From Roseomonas sp. CECT 9278 (GTDB lineage Bacteria > Pseudomonadota > Alphaproteobacteria > Acetobacterales > Acetobacteraceae): a stretch of 64,000 bases of DNA. The notes beneath the pieces were generated by a model. The model was not told the origin of the DNA and did not search any database. It saw only the letters and a program-made list of their open reading frames with translations. Of this stretch, positions 1 through 8,872 are shown piece by piece. A program made the position numbers and the translations under genes. How positions within the stretch are numbered: position 1 is the stretch's first letter; each line of letters opens with the position of its first letter. The DNA lies in NCBI RefSeq assembly GCF_918698155.1, contig NZ_CAKKLX010000009.1, positions 62,001-126,000 of the forward strand, in the 5' to 3' direction.

Positions 1-224
1 CCGGCCTTGGTGGCGGTGGCGAGCGCATTCACGCCATCGCCGATCAGTGCGAAGGCCGCGCGCGCCAGCGGCACGTTCAACAGCACCGCGGCGAGCAGCA
101 GCTGCAACGCCAGCCCCGCCACCACCACGCGCCACGACACGCCGCGCCGGAACCCGCCCAGCGCCCAGGCCAGCGCCGCCAGCAGCAGCAGCCCGGCGGC
201 GGATTGAATCTGCAGCGTGTTCAT
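1..224 (-). CDS. CNT-family nucleoside permease, N-terminal fragment (runs off the window)
   Basis: Only the first 74 codons are present; the gene continues beyond base 1. The reverse-strand translation starts MNTLQIQSAAGLLLLAAL, continues through two hydrophobic stretches (about residues 9-22 and 36-53) and ends with a GDGVNALATATKA-like segment. That layout matches the N-terminal part of concentrative nucleoside transporters (NupC type), inner-membrane symporters importing nucleosides with H+ or Na+. The start codon overlaps the last base of the rmuC stop (TGATG), so it is probably cotranscribed with rmuC. The transport core lies outside the window, so substrate cannot be judged; the family call rests on the N-terminal pattern alone. 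Confidence 0.72.
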   Translation of the reverse strand, partial: MNTLQIQSAAGLLLLAALAWALGGFRRGVSWRVVVAGLALQLLLAAVLLNVPLARAAFALIGDGVNALATATKA

Positions 225-1444
225 CAGGGCAGCACCTTGGGCGGCTCGGGTTCGTCCATCTCGAGATCGGCCAGGCGCTGCCCGCCACGCTTGATGGCGG
301 CGGAGGAGGTCTCGATCATGTCGATGTCCTTCTGGGCCTGGCCGAAATGGCGGCGCAGGCTCTCGGTGCGGTCATCGAGCCGTCCGACATCGGCCAGCAG
401 CCGGTCGAGCTCCCGGCGGATCTTTCCGGCCTCCTGCCGCAGCCGCACGTCGCGCAGCAACGCGCGCATGGTGCCGAGCACGGCCCACAGCGTGGTCGGC
501 GAGACGATGTACACGCCGCGCCGCGTCGCATCGCTCACCACCGGCACCAGGCTGGTGTGCAGCTCCGCGTAGATGGCTTCGGAAGGCACGAAGATCAGCG
601 CGCCATCGGCCGTCTCGCCGGGGATGATGTAGCGCTCGGCCACGTCCTTCACGTGCTTCTGCACATCGGCCGCCAGGCGCTTCAATGCCGCGGCGCGCGT
701 CGCATCATCGGGCGCCTCGCGCAGGGCCAGCCAGGATTCGAGCGGGAACTTGGAATCGATCGCGATGGGGCCGGGCGGGTTCGGCAGATGGATCAGGCAG
801 TCGGCGCGCTTGCCGTTCGACAGCGTGGCCTGCAGCGCATAGGCCTCGGCCGGCAGGCGGTCGGCGATGATCTGCTCCATCTGCGCCTCCCCGAAGGCGC
901 CGCGGGCCTGCTTGTTGCCCAGGATGGAGGACAGCGTGCCGACCTGCGCGCCCAGGGCCTCGATGTTCCCGCGCGCGGCGTCGATCACCGCGAGTCGTTC
1001 GCGGATCTCGGTGGTCGTCGCGCCGAGCGACTGCGTCACGCGTTCGGTCTGGCCCGACAGCGCGAGCGTCAGGCTCTCGTTCTGCGCCTTGATCGCCTCG
1101 GTGAGCGATTTCTCCGCGCCTGTCATGCGGTCCGCGAGTGCGGCTTCCTGCGCCGAGATGCGCGCCACCTGCTCCTTCACGGCCTCGCTCAGCACGCGTG
1201 TCTGGTCGAGCACCACGGCGTTCACGCGCTCGGCGATGTCGCCTTCCAGTGCGGCGACCCGGTCGGCCTGGCGGTCCTGCGCCGCGGCCACCGCATCGAC
1301 GCGCCCGAGGATCTGCCCCAGCACGGGGTCCGGCGCCGGCCGGCGCAGCAGGATGGCGAGCACCAGCAGTACGGCCGCGACCAGGATCGCCATCGGCAGC
1401 GCGGCGTCGGGCGGCAGAAGGCCGAGGATGAGCCGGTCGTCCAT
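224..1444 (-). CDS. rmuC: DNA recombination protein RmuC
   Basis: A 406-residue RmuC-family protein, a membrane-anchored nuclease-like protein that limits recombination at inverted repeats. It has one N-terminal membrane helix (about residues 13-33), a long alanine/glutamate-rich coiled coil (about 45-165) and a C-terminal RmuC domain with KRADCLIHLPN, IAIDSKFPLESW and PSEAIYAEL segments. An upstream in-frame start exists 14 codons earlier, but the start chosen here has GGAG about 7 bases ahead and puts the membrane helix near the N-terminus. Length is normal for the family. The stop overlaps the start of the downstream nucleoside permease by one base, implying coupled translation. Confidence 0.93.
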   Translation of the reverse strand: MDDRLILGLLPPDAALPMAILVAAVLLVLAILLRRPAPDPVLGQILGRVDAVAAAQDRQADRVAALEGDIAERVNAVVLDQTRVLSEAVKEQVARISAQEAALADRMTGAEKSLTEAIKAQNESLTLALSGQTERVTQSLGATTTEIRERLAVIDAARGNIEALGAQVGTLSSILGNKQARGAFGEAQMEQIIADRLPAEAYALQATLSNGKRADCLIHLPNPPGPIAIDSKFPLESWLALREAPDDATRAAALKRLAADVQKHVKDVAERYIIPGETADGALIFVPSEAIYAELHTSLVPVVSDATRRGVYIVSPTTLWAVLGTMRALLRDVRLRQEAGKIRRELDRLLADVGRLDDRTESLRRHFGQAQKDIDMIETSSAAIKRGGQRLADLEMDEPEPPKVLP

Positions 1445-1524
1445 GCGTCTCCGGGCGAATCGGGGTCGGGCGGCCAAGTCTCGCACCGCCGCGGGCGGGG
1501 CGCGAGGGTCACCAAGGCATCACC

Positions 1525-1590
1525 GCGGGCGGTGTTCAGGCAAGCGTCGCGGGCGGTGTTCAGGCAAGCGTCGCGGGCGGTGTTCAGGCA
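1525..1590. repeat. 24-bp tandem repeat, 2.75 copies, at the 3' end of the carbonic anhydrase gene
   Basis: Two full copies and 18 bp of a third copy of the unit GCGGGCGGTGTTCAGGCAAG plus CGTC lie head to tail. Read on the minus strand, each unit begins TGAACACCGCCCGCGACGCT, and the TGA of the first unit is the stop codon of the carbonic anhydrase. The 24-bp period is a multiple of three, so a read-through would stay in frame with repeated stops. Copies one and two are identical, which points to recent slippage. No hairpin or T-run is obvious, so a terminator role is not supported. Confidence 0.9.
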
Positions 1591-2192
1591 GCCGCCGCCG
1601 GTCCCGCTGCCGGCACCAGCACCAGCCGCCCGGTCGCCACGCCGAAATGTGCGCCATGCAGGGTGAGCCGGCCCTCCGCCACCGCCTCGATGACCCAGGG
1701 AAAGGTCATCAGGTTGGCAAGCGAGATGCGCACCGCCTCGTGCTCCGCGACCTCCTGGCGCTGCTCCGGCACATCGCAGCGTAGCGCCACTTCGCGCGCG
1801 CGCCCGGCGATGCGGATCCAGCCTGCGACGAAATCCGCCGCCTCCGGCGGGACGCCTTCCAGCACGGCGCGGATGCCGCCGCACAGCGCATGGCCCATCA
1901 CCACGATGCGGTCGACCTTCAGCACCCGCACGGCGAATTCCACCGCCGCGCTGGTGCCGTGGAACAGCGCATCGGGCATGTAGGGCGGGACCAGGTTGGC
2001 GACGTTGCGCAGCACGAACAGCTCGCCCGGCCCGGCGGAGAAGATCATCTGCGGATCGACCCGGCTGTCGGAACAGGCGATCACCATGGTGTGCGGGCGC
2101 TGCCCCTGCGCGGCGAGTTCCTCGAAGCGCGCGCGTTCGCGCGGCCAGGTCTCGGCGCGGAAGCGGCGATAGCCGGCGATCAGTTCGTCCAT
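1584..2192 (-). CDS. Beta-class carbonic anhydrase
   Basis: A 202-residue enzyme interconverting CO2 and bicarbonate in the cytoplasm. The zinc-site residues of the beta class are visible: Cys40, Asp42 and Arg44 in ACSDSRVDP, then His101 and Cys104 in VMGHALCGG. The frame is open 52 codons further upstream, but that extension reads through the interspersed repeat; the chosen ATG (MDELIAGYRRF) has AGGAG 7 bases upstream and gives normal family length. The C-terminus is a short alanine/proline tail running into the 24-bp tandem repeat that supplies the stop. It is followed by rmuC after 139 bases. Confidence 0.95.
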   Translation of the reverse strand: MDELIAGYRRFRAETWPRERARFEELAAQGQRPHTMVIACSDSRVDPQMIFSAGPGELFVLRNVANLVPPYMPDALFHGTSAAVEFAVRVLKVDRIVVMGHALCGGIRAVLEGVPPEAADFVAGWIRIAGRAREVALRCDVPEQRQEVAEHEAVRISLANLMTFPWVIEAVAEGRLTLHGAHFGVATGRLVLVPAAGPAAAA

Positions 2193-2212
2193 GCCGAAGC
2201 TCCTATCCTGCA

Positions 2213-2339
2213 GGTCGCACGGCGGCACGATCCTGGAGCGCAAGGCGCGACCGTGCCCGGACCGCCAGCCACACCGGGCGCGCCAGTGCGTGGCGCGCAA
2301 GCCAAGCCGGCGGATGCCGGCGCCCGGCGCCTGAGGGCA
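2213..2339 (-). repeat. Dispersed 127-bp repeat element, single copy (same family as the dnaA-dnaN array)
   Basis: Read on the minus strand this block starts TGCCCTCAGGCGCCGGGC, has the shared core CGGCTTGGCTTGCGCGCC, then GCACTGGCGC and ACGGTCGCGCC, and ends GGATCGTGC plus a degenerate GTGCGACC. It aligns over its whole length with the first repeat unit after dnaA, whose corresponding span is also 127 bp. Here the terminal stem-loop has decayed. It lies 21 bases after the purH stop and 20 bases before the carbonic anhydrase start, filling almost the whole gap, so it is part of the carbonic anhydrase leader or the purH trailer. Confidence 0.85.
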
Positions 2340-2360
2340 GCCAACCACTCCCGGCCATGA

Positions 2361-3938
2361 TCAGTGCCTGAAATGCCGCATGCCGGTGAACACCATCGCG
2401 AGGCCGGCCTTGTCGGCCGCCGCGATCACCTCGGCATCGCGCATCGATCCGCCGGGCTGGATCACCGCCGTGGCGCCGGCCGCCGCCGCCGTCTCCAGCC
2501 CATCCGCGAAGGGGAAGAAGGCGTCGGAGGCCACCACCGAGCCCTCCGCCAGCGGGCGCCCGATGCCTGCCGCCTTGGCCGCGGCCTCGGACTTCCAGGC
2601 GGCGATGCGGCTGCTTTCGACACGGTTCATCTGCCCCGCGCCGATGCCCACCGTCGCCAGGCCCTTGGCATAGACGATGGCGTTCGACTTCACGTGCTTG
2701 CACACGCGGAAGGCGAAGATCAGGTCGGCCATCTCCTGCGCGGTGGGCGCGCGCTGCGTCACCACCTTCAGCCTCTCCTCGGTGACGCGACCCGCATCGC
2801 GCGACTGCGCGAGGAACCCGCCCGCGACGGATTTGAACGCCAGCCCTGGTGCGGTGGCGTCCGGCAGGCCGCCGGTCAGCAGCAGGCGCAGGTTCTTCTT
2901 GCGCGCGAAGATCGCCTTCGCCGCGTCATCCGCATCGGGGGCGATGACCACCTCGGTGAAGATGGCGGTGATCTTTTCGGCCGCCGCGGCATCCAGCCTG
3001 CGGTTGGCCGCGACGATGCCGCCGAAGGCCGAGACCGGGTCGCACAGCAGCGCCGTATCCCAGGCGCCGGCCAGGTCGCCCGCGACGGCCACGCCGCAGG
3101 GGTTGGCGTGCTTCACGATGACGATGGCGGGCCGGTCGAACTCCGCCACGCATTCATAGGCGGCGTCGGTGTCGTTCAGGTTGTTGTACGACAGCTCCTT
3201 GCCCTGCACCTGCGTCGCCGTCGCGATGCCCGGGCGGTTCGTGCCGTCGACATAGAAAGCGGCGTTCTGGTGCGGATTCTCGCCATAGCGCAGGCCCTGG
3301 CGCAGCGCGCCCGGCAGCGACAGCCGCGGCGGGAAATCCTGGCCTTCCTGCCGCGCGAACCAGCCCGAGATCGCGGCGTCATACGCCGCCGTGCGCGCAT
3401 AGGCCGCAGCGGCGAGCCGCCGGCGCGTCGCGAGAGTGGTGCCGCCCTGCGCTGCGATCTCGGCCTGCACCTGTTCGAAATGCGCGGGTTCCGTCAGCAC
3501 CGCGACACCGGCGTGGTTCTTGGCGGCGGAGCGGATCATCGCCGGCCCGCCGATGTCGATGTTCTCGATGCAGTCATCGAAGGATGCGCCGGCGGCGACG
3601 GTCGCCTCGAAGGGATAGAGATTCACCGCCACCAGGTCGATCGGCGCCAGCCCATGCTGCTCCATCTGCGCCAGGTGTTCCGCCAGGTCGCGCCGGCCGA
3701 GCAGCCCGCCATGGACCTGCGGGACCAGGGTCTTGACCCGCCCGTCCAGGATCTCGGGGAAGCCGGTGTGCTCGGACACGTCCTTCACCGGGACGCCGGC
3801 CTCGCGCAGCGTGCGGGCGGTGCCGCCGGTGGACAGGATCTCGACGCCGCCTGCGGCGAGGAAGCGGCCGAATTCGACCAGCCCCGCCTTGTCGGAAACC
3901 GAGAGCAGGGCGCGGCGGATGGGGAGGATGTCGCTCAT
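2361..3938 (-). CDS. purH: Bifunctional AICAR transformylase / IMP cyclohydrolase
   Basis: A 525-residue enzyme for the last two steps of de novo IMP synthesis: formyl transfer from 10-formyl-THF to AICAR, then ring closure. The N-terminal MGS-like cyclohydrolase domain (about residues 1-200) shows [21 protein letters not shown] and [14 protein letters not shown]. The transformylase domain follows, with [14 protein letters not shown] and the KHANPCGVA segment. The chosen start [10 protein letters not shown] gives standard length; upstream in-frame codons are arginine/proline-rich low-complexity sequence and are rejected. A second purine gene, purD, lies at the other end of the window, not in the same operon. 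It is followed by the dispersed repeat and the carbonic anhydrase. Confidence 0.97.
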   Translation of the reverse strand: MSDILPIRRALLSVSDKAGLVEFGRFLAAGGVEILSTGGTARTLREAGVPVKDVSEHTGFPEILDGRVKTLVPQVHGGLLGRRDLAEHLAQMEQHGLAPIDLVAVNLYPFEATVAAGASFDDCIENIDIGGPAMIRSAAKNHAGVAVLTEPAHFEQVQAEIAAQGGTTLATRRRLAAAAYARTAAYDAAISGWFARQEGQDFPPRLSLPGALRQGLRYGENPHQNAAFYVDGTNRPGIATATQVQGKELSYNNLNDTDAAYECVAEFDRPAIVIVKHANPCGVAVAGDLAGAWDTALLCDPVSAFGGIVAANRRLDAAAAEKITAIFTEVVIAPDADDAAKAIFARKKNLRLLLTGGLPDATAPGLAFKSVAGGFLAQSRDAGRVTEERLKVVTQRAPTAQEMADLIFAFRVCKHVKSNAIVYAKGLATVGIGAGQMNRVESSRIAAWKSEAAAKAAGIGRPLAEGSVVASDAFFPFADGLETAAAAGATAVIQPGGSMRDAEVIAAADKAGLAMVFTGMRHFRH

Positions 3939-4196
3939 GGCCGGCGCATTAGACCCGGGCGGGCGGGACGTCCATCGCGGGCGCGGCGACCGGGGCGCCG
4001 GGGACCGCCCGGGCTGCCGTCCCGGGGAAGCGGGCGGGTGGCGCATGCCGGGCGCTGCGCGTCGCTCGATCCCGATCCAGGGCCGGTTCCGCGCGCCAAC
4101 CCCGCCAGCGCCGCAGTGTCACGAGCGTCGTCGCCCGAACCGATGGCGGCACCCGGTCGGCATCCGCCCTAACGGTTTGGCAGCCTCCGTCCCGCG

Positions 4197-5618
4197 ATGC
4201 TGCGGCCGATGCGCCTGCTGCCCGCCCTGCTGCTGCTTGCCCTGCCCGCCGCGGCCGAGCCCCCGCCGCGCGCAGCCCTGCACCTGACCGACCACGCGGC
4301 GTCGCGCCTGGTCGGGCTGCGCGTCGAGATCCGCGACCTGCGCCTGGGCGCCGCCGGCTTCGGGCGCGGGGTCGAGCCATCGCTGCTTGCCGATGCCGCC
4401 TGGTTCGGCGCCCAGCAGGCCGATGCGCGGCGCATCGCCCCCGGCGAGGATACCGGCCTTCCCGACGACACCTTCGAGGCCTGGGCGGCGCGCAACGGCG
4501 GCTTCTGCCGCGTCACCATCGGTGGTCCGGCCTCGGCGCTGGGCGCCCCCGCGGCGGCGGCGCTGATGGCCGGGGTGCGGCATGCCGGCGCGCAGGGCGC
4601 CCCGGATCCCGCGCGCATCGCGGTCCGCCACCTCGACGACGCTGCGCTGGACCGCTTCACGCTGGACCACGAGATCGGTCATTGCCGGGACCGGTCGCTG
4701 CGGGTCTCGACGCTGTCGCAGCTGGCGCTGGCCGGGTCGGGACCGCTGATCGGCGACAGCCGGCACGGCTTCGAGGTCTTCGCCGATGCCATCGCCGCGC
4801 TGGAATTCCTGCGCGGTGCGCCGGTCGCCAACCCCGCCGCCGTGCTGCGGGAGATCGCGAACCTGCGCCAGATCGCGGTGGTGGCGAATTTTCGCCGCGG
4901 GACGCTGGGTCGGGAGGGGCGGATCGTGCTGGCGCCGGCGCTGGCCTACCACACGGCGCCGGCGCTGGACGCGGTGCTGGCGCTGGCCCGGGAGCGCGGC
5001 GTGGCCTGGCTCCGGAGCCGCCGCGCAGAGGAGATCGTCGCCCTGGCGGAAGCCATCCGCGCCCGCCATGCGCTGTCACGTGACGAACGCGCTGCGCTGG
5101 GGCGCGCGTTGGCGGATACGCGGGTGGTCGGCGCGCCGGGTGGCGGCGTGGCGTTGGCCTTCAGCCCGGAACTGCCGGCCGGCTTCCTGGAGCGGTTCCG
5201 CGCGGCCGCGGCGGAACAGGCGTTCCGCCCCGCCGCGCACGAGGCGCTCGGCCAGTCCGCGGCGCCGCCGGCCTGGCAACTGGCGGCGGCGCCGCAGCCT
5301 CTGCTCGACAGGATGCCGACGCTCCGCGCGGCCCTGGACCCGGACCTGCGGGATGGCGCGCAGCCGCTGCGCGTCTCGGCCCTGCCCGGCGGGGCCTGGC
5401 GCGTGGCGCTGCGCGAACGCGACCGACGGCGCAGCGTGGTGGTGCTGCGCGCGGATGGCGACGTGGTGCGGCTGTCGGCGGCTGGGCGGCTGCTGAGCCT
5501 GGCGCTCGATCGCCCGGCGCTGCTGCGCGGCGCCCAGGCGATGCATGTATTGGCGGAAGGGCCGGTCGGCATGGACCGCGCGGAGGCCTGGTTCACCGGC
5601 GACCTGCCGGGCGAGTAG
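4197..5618 (+). CDS. Secreted protein with an HEIGH gluzincin-like zinc-peptidase motif, function unknown
   Basis: A 473-residue protein I do not recognise as a named family. A signal peptide is clear (MRLLPALLLLALPAAA at about residues 5-20), so it should be periplasmic or outer-membrane associated. Residues 158-162 are HEIGH, matching HExxH, and Glu193 followed by Asp197 (GFEVFADAI) fits the ExxxD third-ligand pattern of gluzincins about 31 residues downstream. A cysteine follows at CRD (163-165). The C-terminal third (about 290-473) is alanine/arginine-rich with beta-like segments and no motif I can name. It is transcribed divergently from purH. Peptidase activity is inference from the two motifs; a non-catalytic relative is possible. 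Confidence 0.75.
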   Translation: MLRPMRLLPALLLLALPAAAEPPPRAALHLTDHAASRLVGLRVEIRDLRLGAAGFGRGVEPSLLADAAWFGAQQADARRIAPGEDTGLPDDTFEAWAARNGGFCRVTIGGPASALGAPAAAALMAGVRHAGAQGAPDPARIAVRHLDDAALDRFTLDHEIGHCRDRSLRVSTLSQLALAGSGPLIGDSRHGFEVFADAIAALEFLRGAPVANPAAVLREIANLRQIAVVANFRRGTLGREGRIVLAPALAYHTAPALDAVLALARERGVAWLRSRRAEEIVALAEAIRARHALSRDERAALGRALADTRVVGAPGGGVALAFSPELPAGFLERFRAAAAEQAFRPAAHEALGQSAAPPAWQLAAAPQPLLDRMPTLRAALDPDLRDGAQPLRVSALPGGAWRVALRERDRRRSVVVLRADGDVVRLSAAGRLLSLALDRPALLRGAQAMHVLAEGPVGMDRAEAWFTGDLPGE

Positions 5619-5778
5619 GGCGGCGCCCGGATCGGGTGATGTCATCCTGCCGCGTGAAAGCGGCTGCGGCAGCAGTTCCCGCGGCGCGCAGCGGTACGGC
5701 GGGCGGGTCCCCCGACTTGCACGAACAGCGCGCGCAGGCGGGGGTCGCCGGCCGCGCTGGCCGATGCGCCCGGACCCT

Positions 5779-8700
5779 CTATGGCAGCGCCACGCGCCGC
5801 CAGCGCCCCGCCGCCGCCGGCGCCAACCGGTCCAGCGCCAGGTAGACCACGGGCGTGGTGTAGAGCGTCAGCACCTGCGACAGGATCATCCCGCCGATGA
5901 TCGTGATGCCCAGCGGTGCGCGCAGCTCGGCCCCGGGGCCGGTGGCCAGCACCAGCGGGATGGCGCCGAACAGCGCGGCCAGGGTGGTCATCAGGATCGG
6001 CCGGAAGCGTTCGCGGCAGGCGAGCAGGATCGCGTCATGCGCGCTGGCGCCGTGGTCGCGGCGATGCTCGATGGCGAAGTCCACCATCATGATCGCGTTC
6101 TTCTTCACGATGCCCATCAGCAGGATCACGCCGATCAGCGCGATCAGGGTGAAGGACAGGCCGGTGACGAGCAGCGCGACCAGCGCGCCGATCCCCGCCG
6201 TGGGCAGCGTCGAGAGGATGGTGATGGGGTGCACCAGGCTTTCGTACAGCACGCCGAGCACGATGTAGATCGCCAGCACCGCCGCCAGGATCAGCAGCGG
6301 CAAGCCGGCCTGGAAGTTCTGGAAGGTGCGCGCATTGCCGGCGAATTCGCCGCGGATGGTGGCCGGCATCTGGATGTCGAGCGCCGCCTTCTCGATGGCC
6401 GTCGAGGCCTCGCCGAGCGAGACGCCCTCGGCCAGGTTGAAGCTGATCGTCGCCGCCGGGAACAGGCCCTGGTGGGTGATCGATCGCGGCGAGATGCCGC
6501 GTTCCAGCCGTGCGACCGCACCGAGCGGCACGGGCCCGTCGCGGCCGGGTAGGAAGATGCGGTCGAGATCCTCGGGCGCCTGCGTCAGCGCCGGATCGAC
6601 TTCCAGGATCACGCGGTACTGGTTGCGGCTGCGGTAGATGGTCGAGACCTGCCGCTGCGAGAAGGCATTGTTCAACGCGGTGCCGAAGGCGGCGACCGAG
6701 ACCCCCAGGCGCGCCGCCGCGTCGCGGTCGATGATGAGGCGGCTGACCAGCCCGGTGCGCTGCTGGTCGGAGGAAATGTCGGTCACCTGCGGCACCGTGC
6801 GCAGCTGGCGCACCAGCGCCTCGCTCCAGGTGAACAGGTCGTCGAGGTTCGGGCTGAGCAGCACGTACTGGTAGGATGAATTGCCCTGCCGCCCGCCGAT
6901 GACGATGTCCGAGACCGGGCGCATGAAGGTCTGCACGCCCGAGACCGCCGCGAGCGGACGGCGCAGCCGGTTGATGACGTCGTTGGCCTTCACCCCGGGG
7001 CGCTGCGCTTCGGGCACCAGCGAGACCTGCAGCCGCACATTGGACGCGCTGCCGAAGAAGCCGCCGCCGCCGATCGAGGCGGAGACGTTCTCGACCGCCG
7101 GATCGGCGCGGATCACGTCCATCACCAGGCGTTGGTAGATCGTCATCTGCTGGAAGGAGGTGTCGGGCTGCGCCTGCACGCTGCCGAAGATCAGCCCGCT
7201 ATCCTGGTCCGGCATGAAGCCGCGCGGCACCACGGTATAGAGCCACACCGTCACGCCGATCAGCCCGATGGTGACCACCAGCATGACTCGCCGCCAGCGC
7301 AGCGCGACCGCCAGCGACCGCAGGTAGCCAGCGGTCAGCGCGGCCATCGCGCGTTCGAAGCCGCGGCCCAGCAGCCCCGGTGGGCGCGGTGCGCTGCGCG
7401 CCAGGTGCGCCGCCACCATGGGTGTCACGGTCAGCGAGATCAGTGCCGAGATCGCCACCGCGATCGACAAGGTGGCGGCGAATTCGCGCAGCATGCGACC
7501 GACGATGCCGGACATGAACAGCAGCGGGATGAAGACCGCGATCAGCGACAGGCTGATCGAGACGACGGTGAAGCCGATCTGCCGCGCGCCTTCCAGCGCC
7601 GCCTGCATCGGCCGCAGGCCGCGGTCGGTGAAGCGGGCCATGTTCTCGATCATCACGATGGCGTCGTCGATGACGAAGCCGACCGAGATGGTCAGCGCCA
7701 TCAGCGTGAAGTTGTTGAGCGAGAAGCCCGCCAGCCACATGCACCCGAGCGTGCCCAGCAGCGAGAGCGGCACCGCGACGCTGGCGGCCAGGATCGCCGA
7801 GGGCTGCCGCAGGAACAGCGCCACCACCAGCACCACCAGGATGATGGAGATGATGAGCGCGTGCTCGACCTCCTTCACGCTGGCGCGGATGGTCAGCGAG
7901 CGGTCGCGCATGACGGTCACGTCGATGCCCGCGGGCATCCAGCGCTGGAGGTCGGGCAGCAGCGCGTTGATGCCGTCCACCACCTCCAGCACATTGGCGT
8001 CGGCCTGCTTGAAGATGGTCACGATCACCGCGGGACGGCCGTTGTACAGGCCGGCCTGGCGGCGGTCGCGCGGGCCCTGGTCGACGCGCGCGACGCCGTC
8101 CAGCCGCACCAGCGCATCGCCCTGCCGGCGCACGATGATGGCGCCGAATTCCTCCGGCGTGGCGAGCCGGTCGTTGACCGCGATGGTCGCCGACTGGTCC
8201 GGCCCGTCGATGAAGCCGGTCGCCTGGGTGACATTGGCGCGCGCAATGGCCGTGCGGATCTGCTCGAAGGAGACGCCGGCGGCCGCCGCCGCCGCGGGGT
8301 CCACCGAGACGCGGATGGCCGGTTGCTCGGCGCCCGAAAGGCTGACCTGCGCGGTGCCCGGCACCTGCGCGATGCGCGGCGCCAGCAGGCTGTCCGCCGC
8401 GTCGTAGATCACGCCGGGCGCGACCGTGTCGGAGGTCAGCGCCAGGATCAGCACCGGCGCATCGGCCGGGTTGAGCCGTCGGAAGGAGGGCGGTGCCGTC
8501 AGCCCCGAGGGCAGGTCCGGCCCCGCCGCGTTGATCGCCGCCTGCACGTCGCGCGCCGCCGAGGCGATCGAGCGCGACAGGTCGAACTGCACGATCACCG
8601 TCGTGCTGCCGAGGCTGGAGGTCGAGGTCAGCTCGGTCACGCCGGGGATCTCGCCCAGCCGCCGTTCAAGCGGTGCGGCGACGGACGACGCCATGATGGT

Positions 8701-8868
8701 GGGATCGGCGCCCGGCTGGCTGGCGCTGACCGCGATTGTCGGGAAATCGACGCGCGGCAGCGGCGCGACCGCCAGGTTGAAGTACGCCACGATCCCCGCG
8801 AGCGCGAGGCCGATCGCCAGCAGCGTCGTGCCGATCGGCCGCGCGATGAAGGGGGCGGAGATCGACAC
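5779..8868 (-). CDS. mdtC: RND multidrug efflux pump, MdtC-like subunit
   Basis: A 1029-residue inner-membrane RND transporter using the proton gradient to expel substrates through an adaptor and outer-membrane channel. It starts with the typical MSISAPFIARPIGTTLL helix and has two large periplasmic loops and 12 membrane segments. The TM4 proton-relay pair is Asp401-Asp402 in VGFVIDDAIVMIEN, and GIVKKNAIMMVDFAIE follows near the C-terminal half. It is the last gene of the operon, 4 bases after the other pump gene. Two non-identical pump subunits in tandem are the hallmark of MdtBC/MuxBC heterotrimers, so it probably assembles with its neighbour. Substrates cannot be read from sequence. Confidence 0.93.
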   Translation of the reverse strand: MSISAPFIARPIGTTLLAIGLALAGIVAYFNLAVAPLPRVDFPTIAVSASQPGADPTIMASSVAAPLERRLGEIPGVTELTSTSSLGSTTVIVQFDLSRSIASAARDVQAAINAAGPDLPSGLTAPPSFRRLNPADAPVLILALTSDTVAPGVIYDAADSLLAPRIAQVPGTAQVSLSGAEQPAIRVSVDPAAAAAAGVSFEQIRTAIARANVTQATGFIDGPDQSATIAVNDRLATPEEFGAIIVRRQGDALVRLDGVARVDQGPRDRRQAGLYNGRPAVIVTIFKQADANVLEVVDGINALLPDLQRWMPAGIDVTVMRDRSLTIRASVKEVEHALIISIILVVLVVALFLRQPSAILAASVAVPLSLLGTLGCMWLAGFSLNNFTLMALTISVGFVIDDAIVMIENMARFTDRGLRPMQAALEGARQIGFTVVSISLSLIAVFIPLLFMSGIVGRMLREFAATLSIAVAISALISLTVTPMVAAHLARSAPRPPGLLGRGFERAMAALTAGYLRSLAVALRWRRVMLVVTIGLIGVTVWLYTVVPRGFMPDQDSGLIFGSVQAQPDTSFQQMTIYQRLVMDVIRADPAVENVSASIGGGGFFGSASNVRLQVSLVPEAQRPGVKANDVINRLRRPLAAVSGVQTFMRPVSDIVIGGRQGNSSYQYVLLSPNLDDLFTWSEALVRQLRTVPQVTDISSDQQRTGLVSRLIIDRDAAARLGVSVAAFGTALNNAFSQRQVSTIYRSRNQYRVILEVDPALTQAPEDLDRIFLPGRDGPVPLGAVARLERGISPRSITHQGLFPAATISFNLAEGVSLGEASTAIEKAALDIQMPATIRGEFAGNARTFQNFQAGLPLLILAAVLAIYIVLGVLYESLVHPITILSTLPTAGIGALVALLVTGLSFTLIALIGVILLMGIVKKNAIMMVDFAIEHRRDHGASAHDAILLACRERFRPILMTTLAALFGAIPLVLATGPGAELRAPLGITIIGGMILSQVLTLYTTPVVYLALDRLAPAAAGRWRRVALP

Positions 8869-8872
8869 GGCG

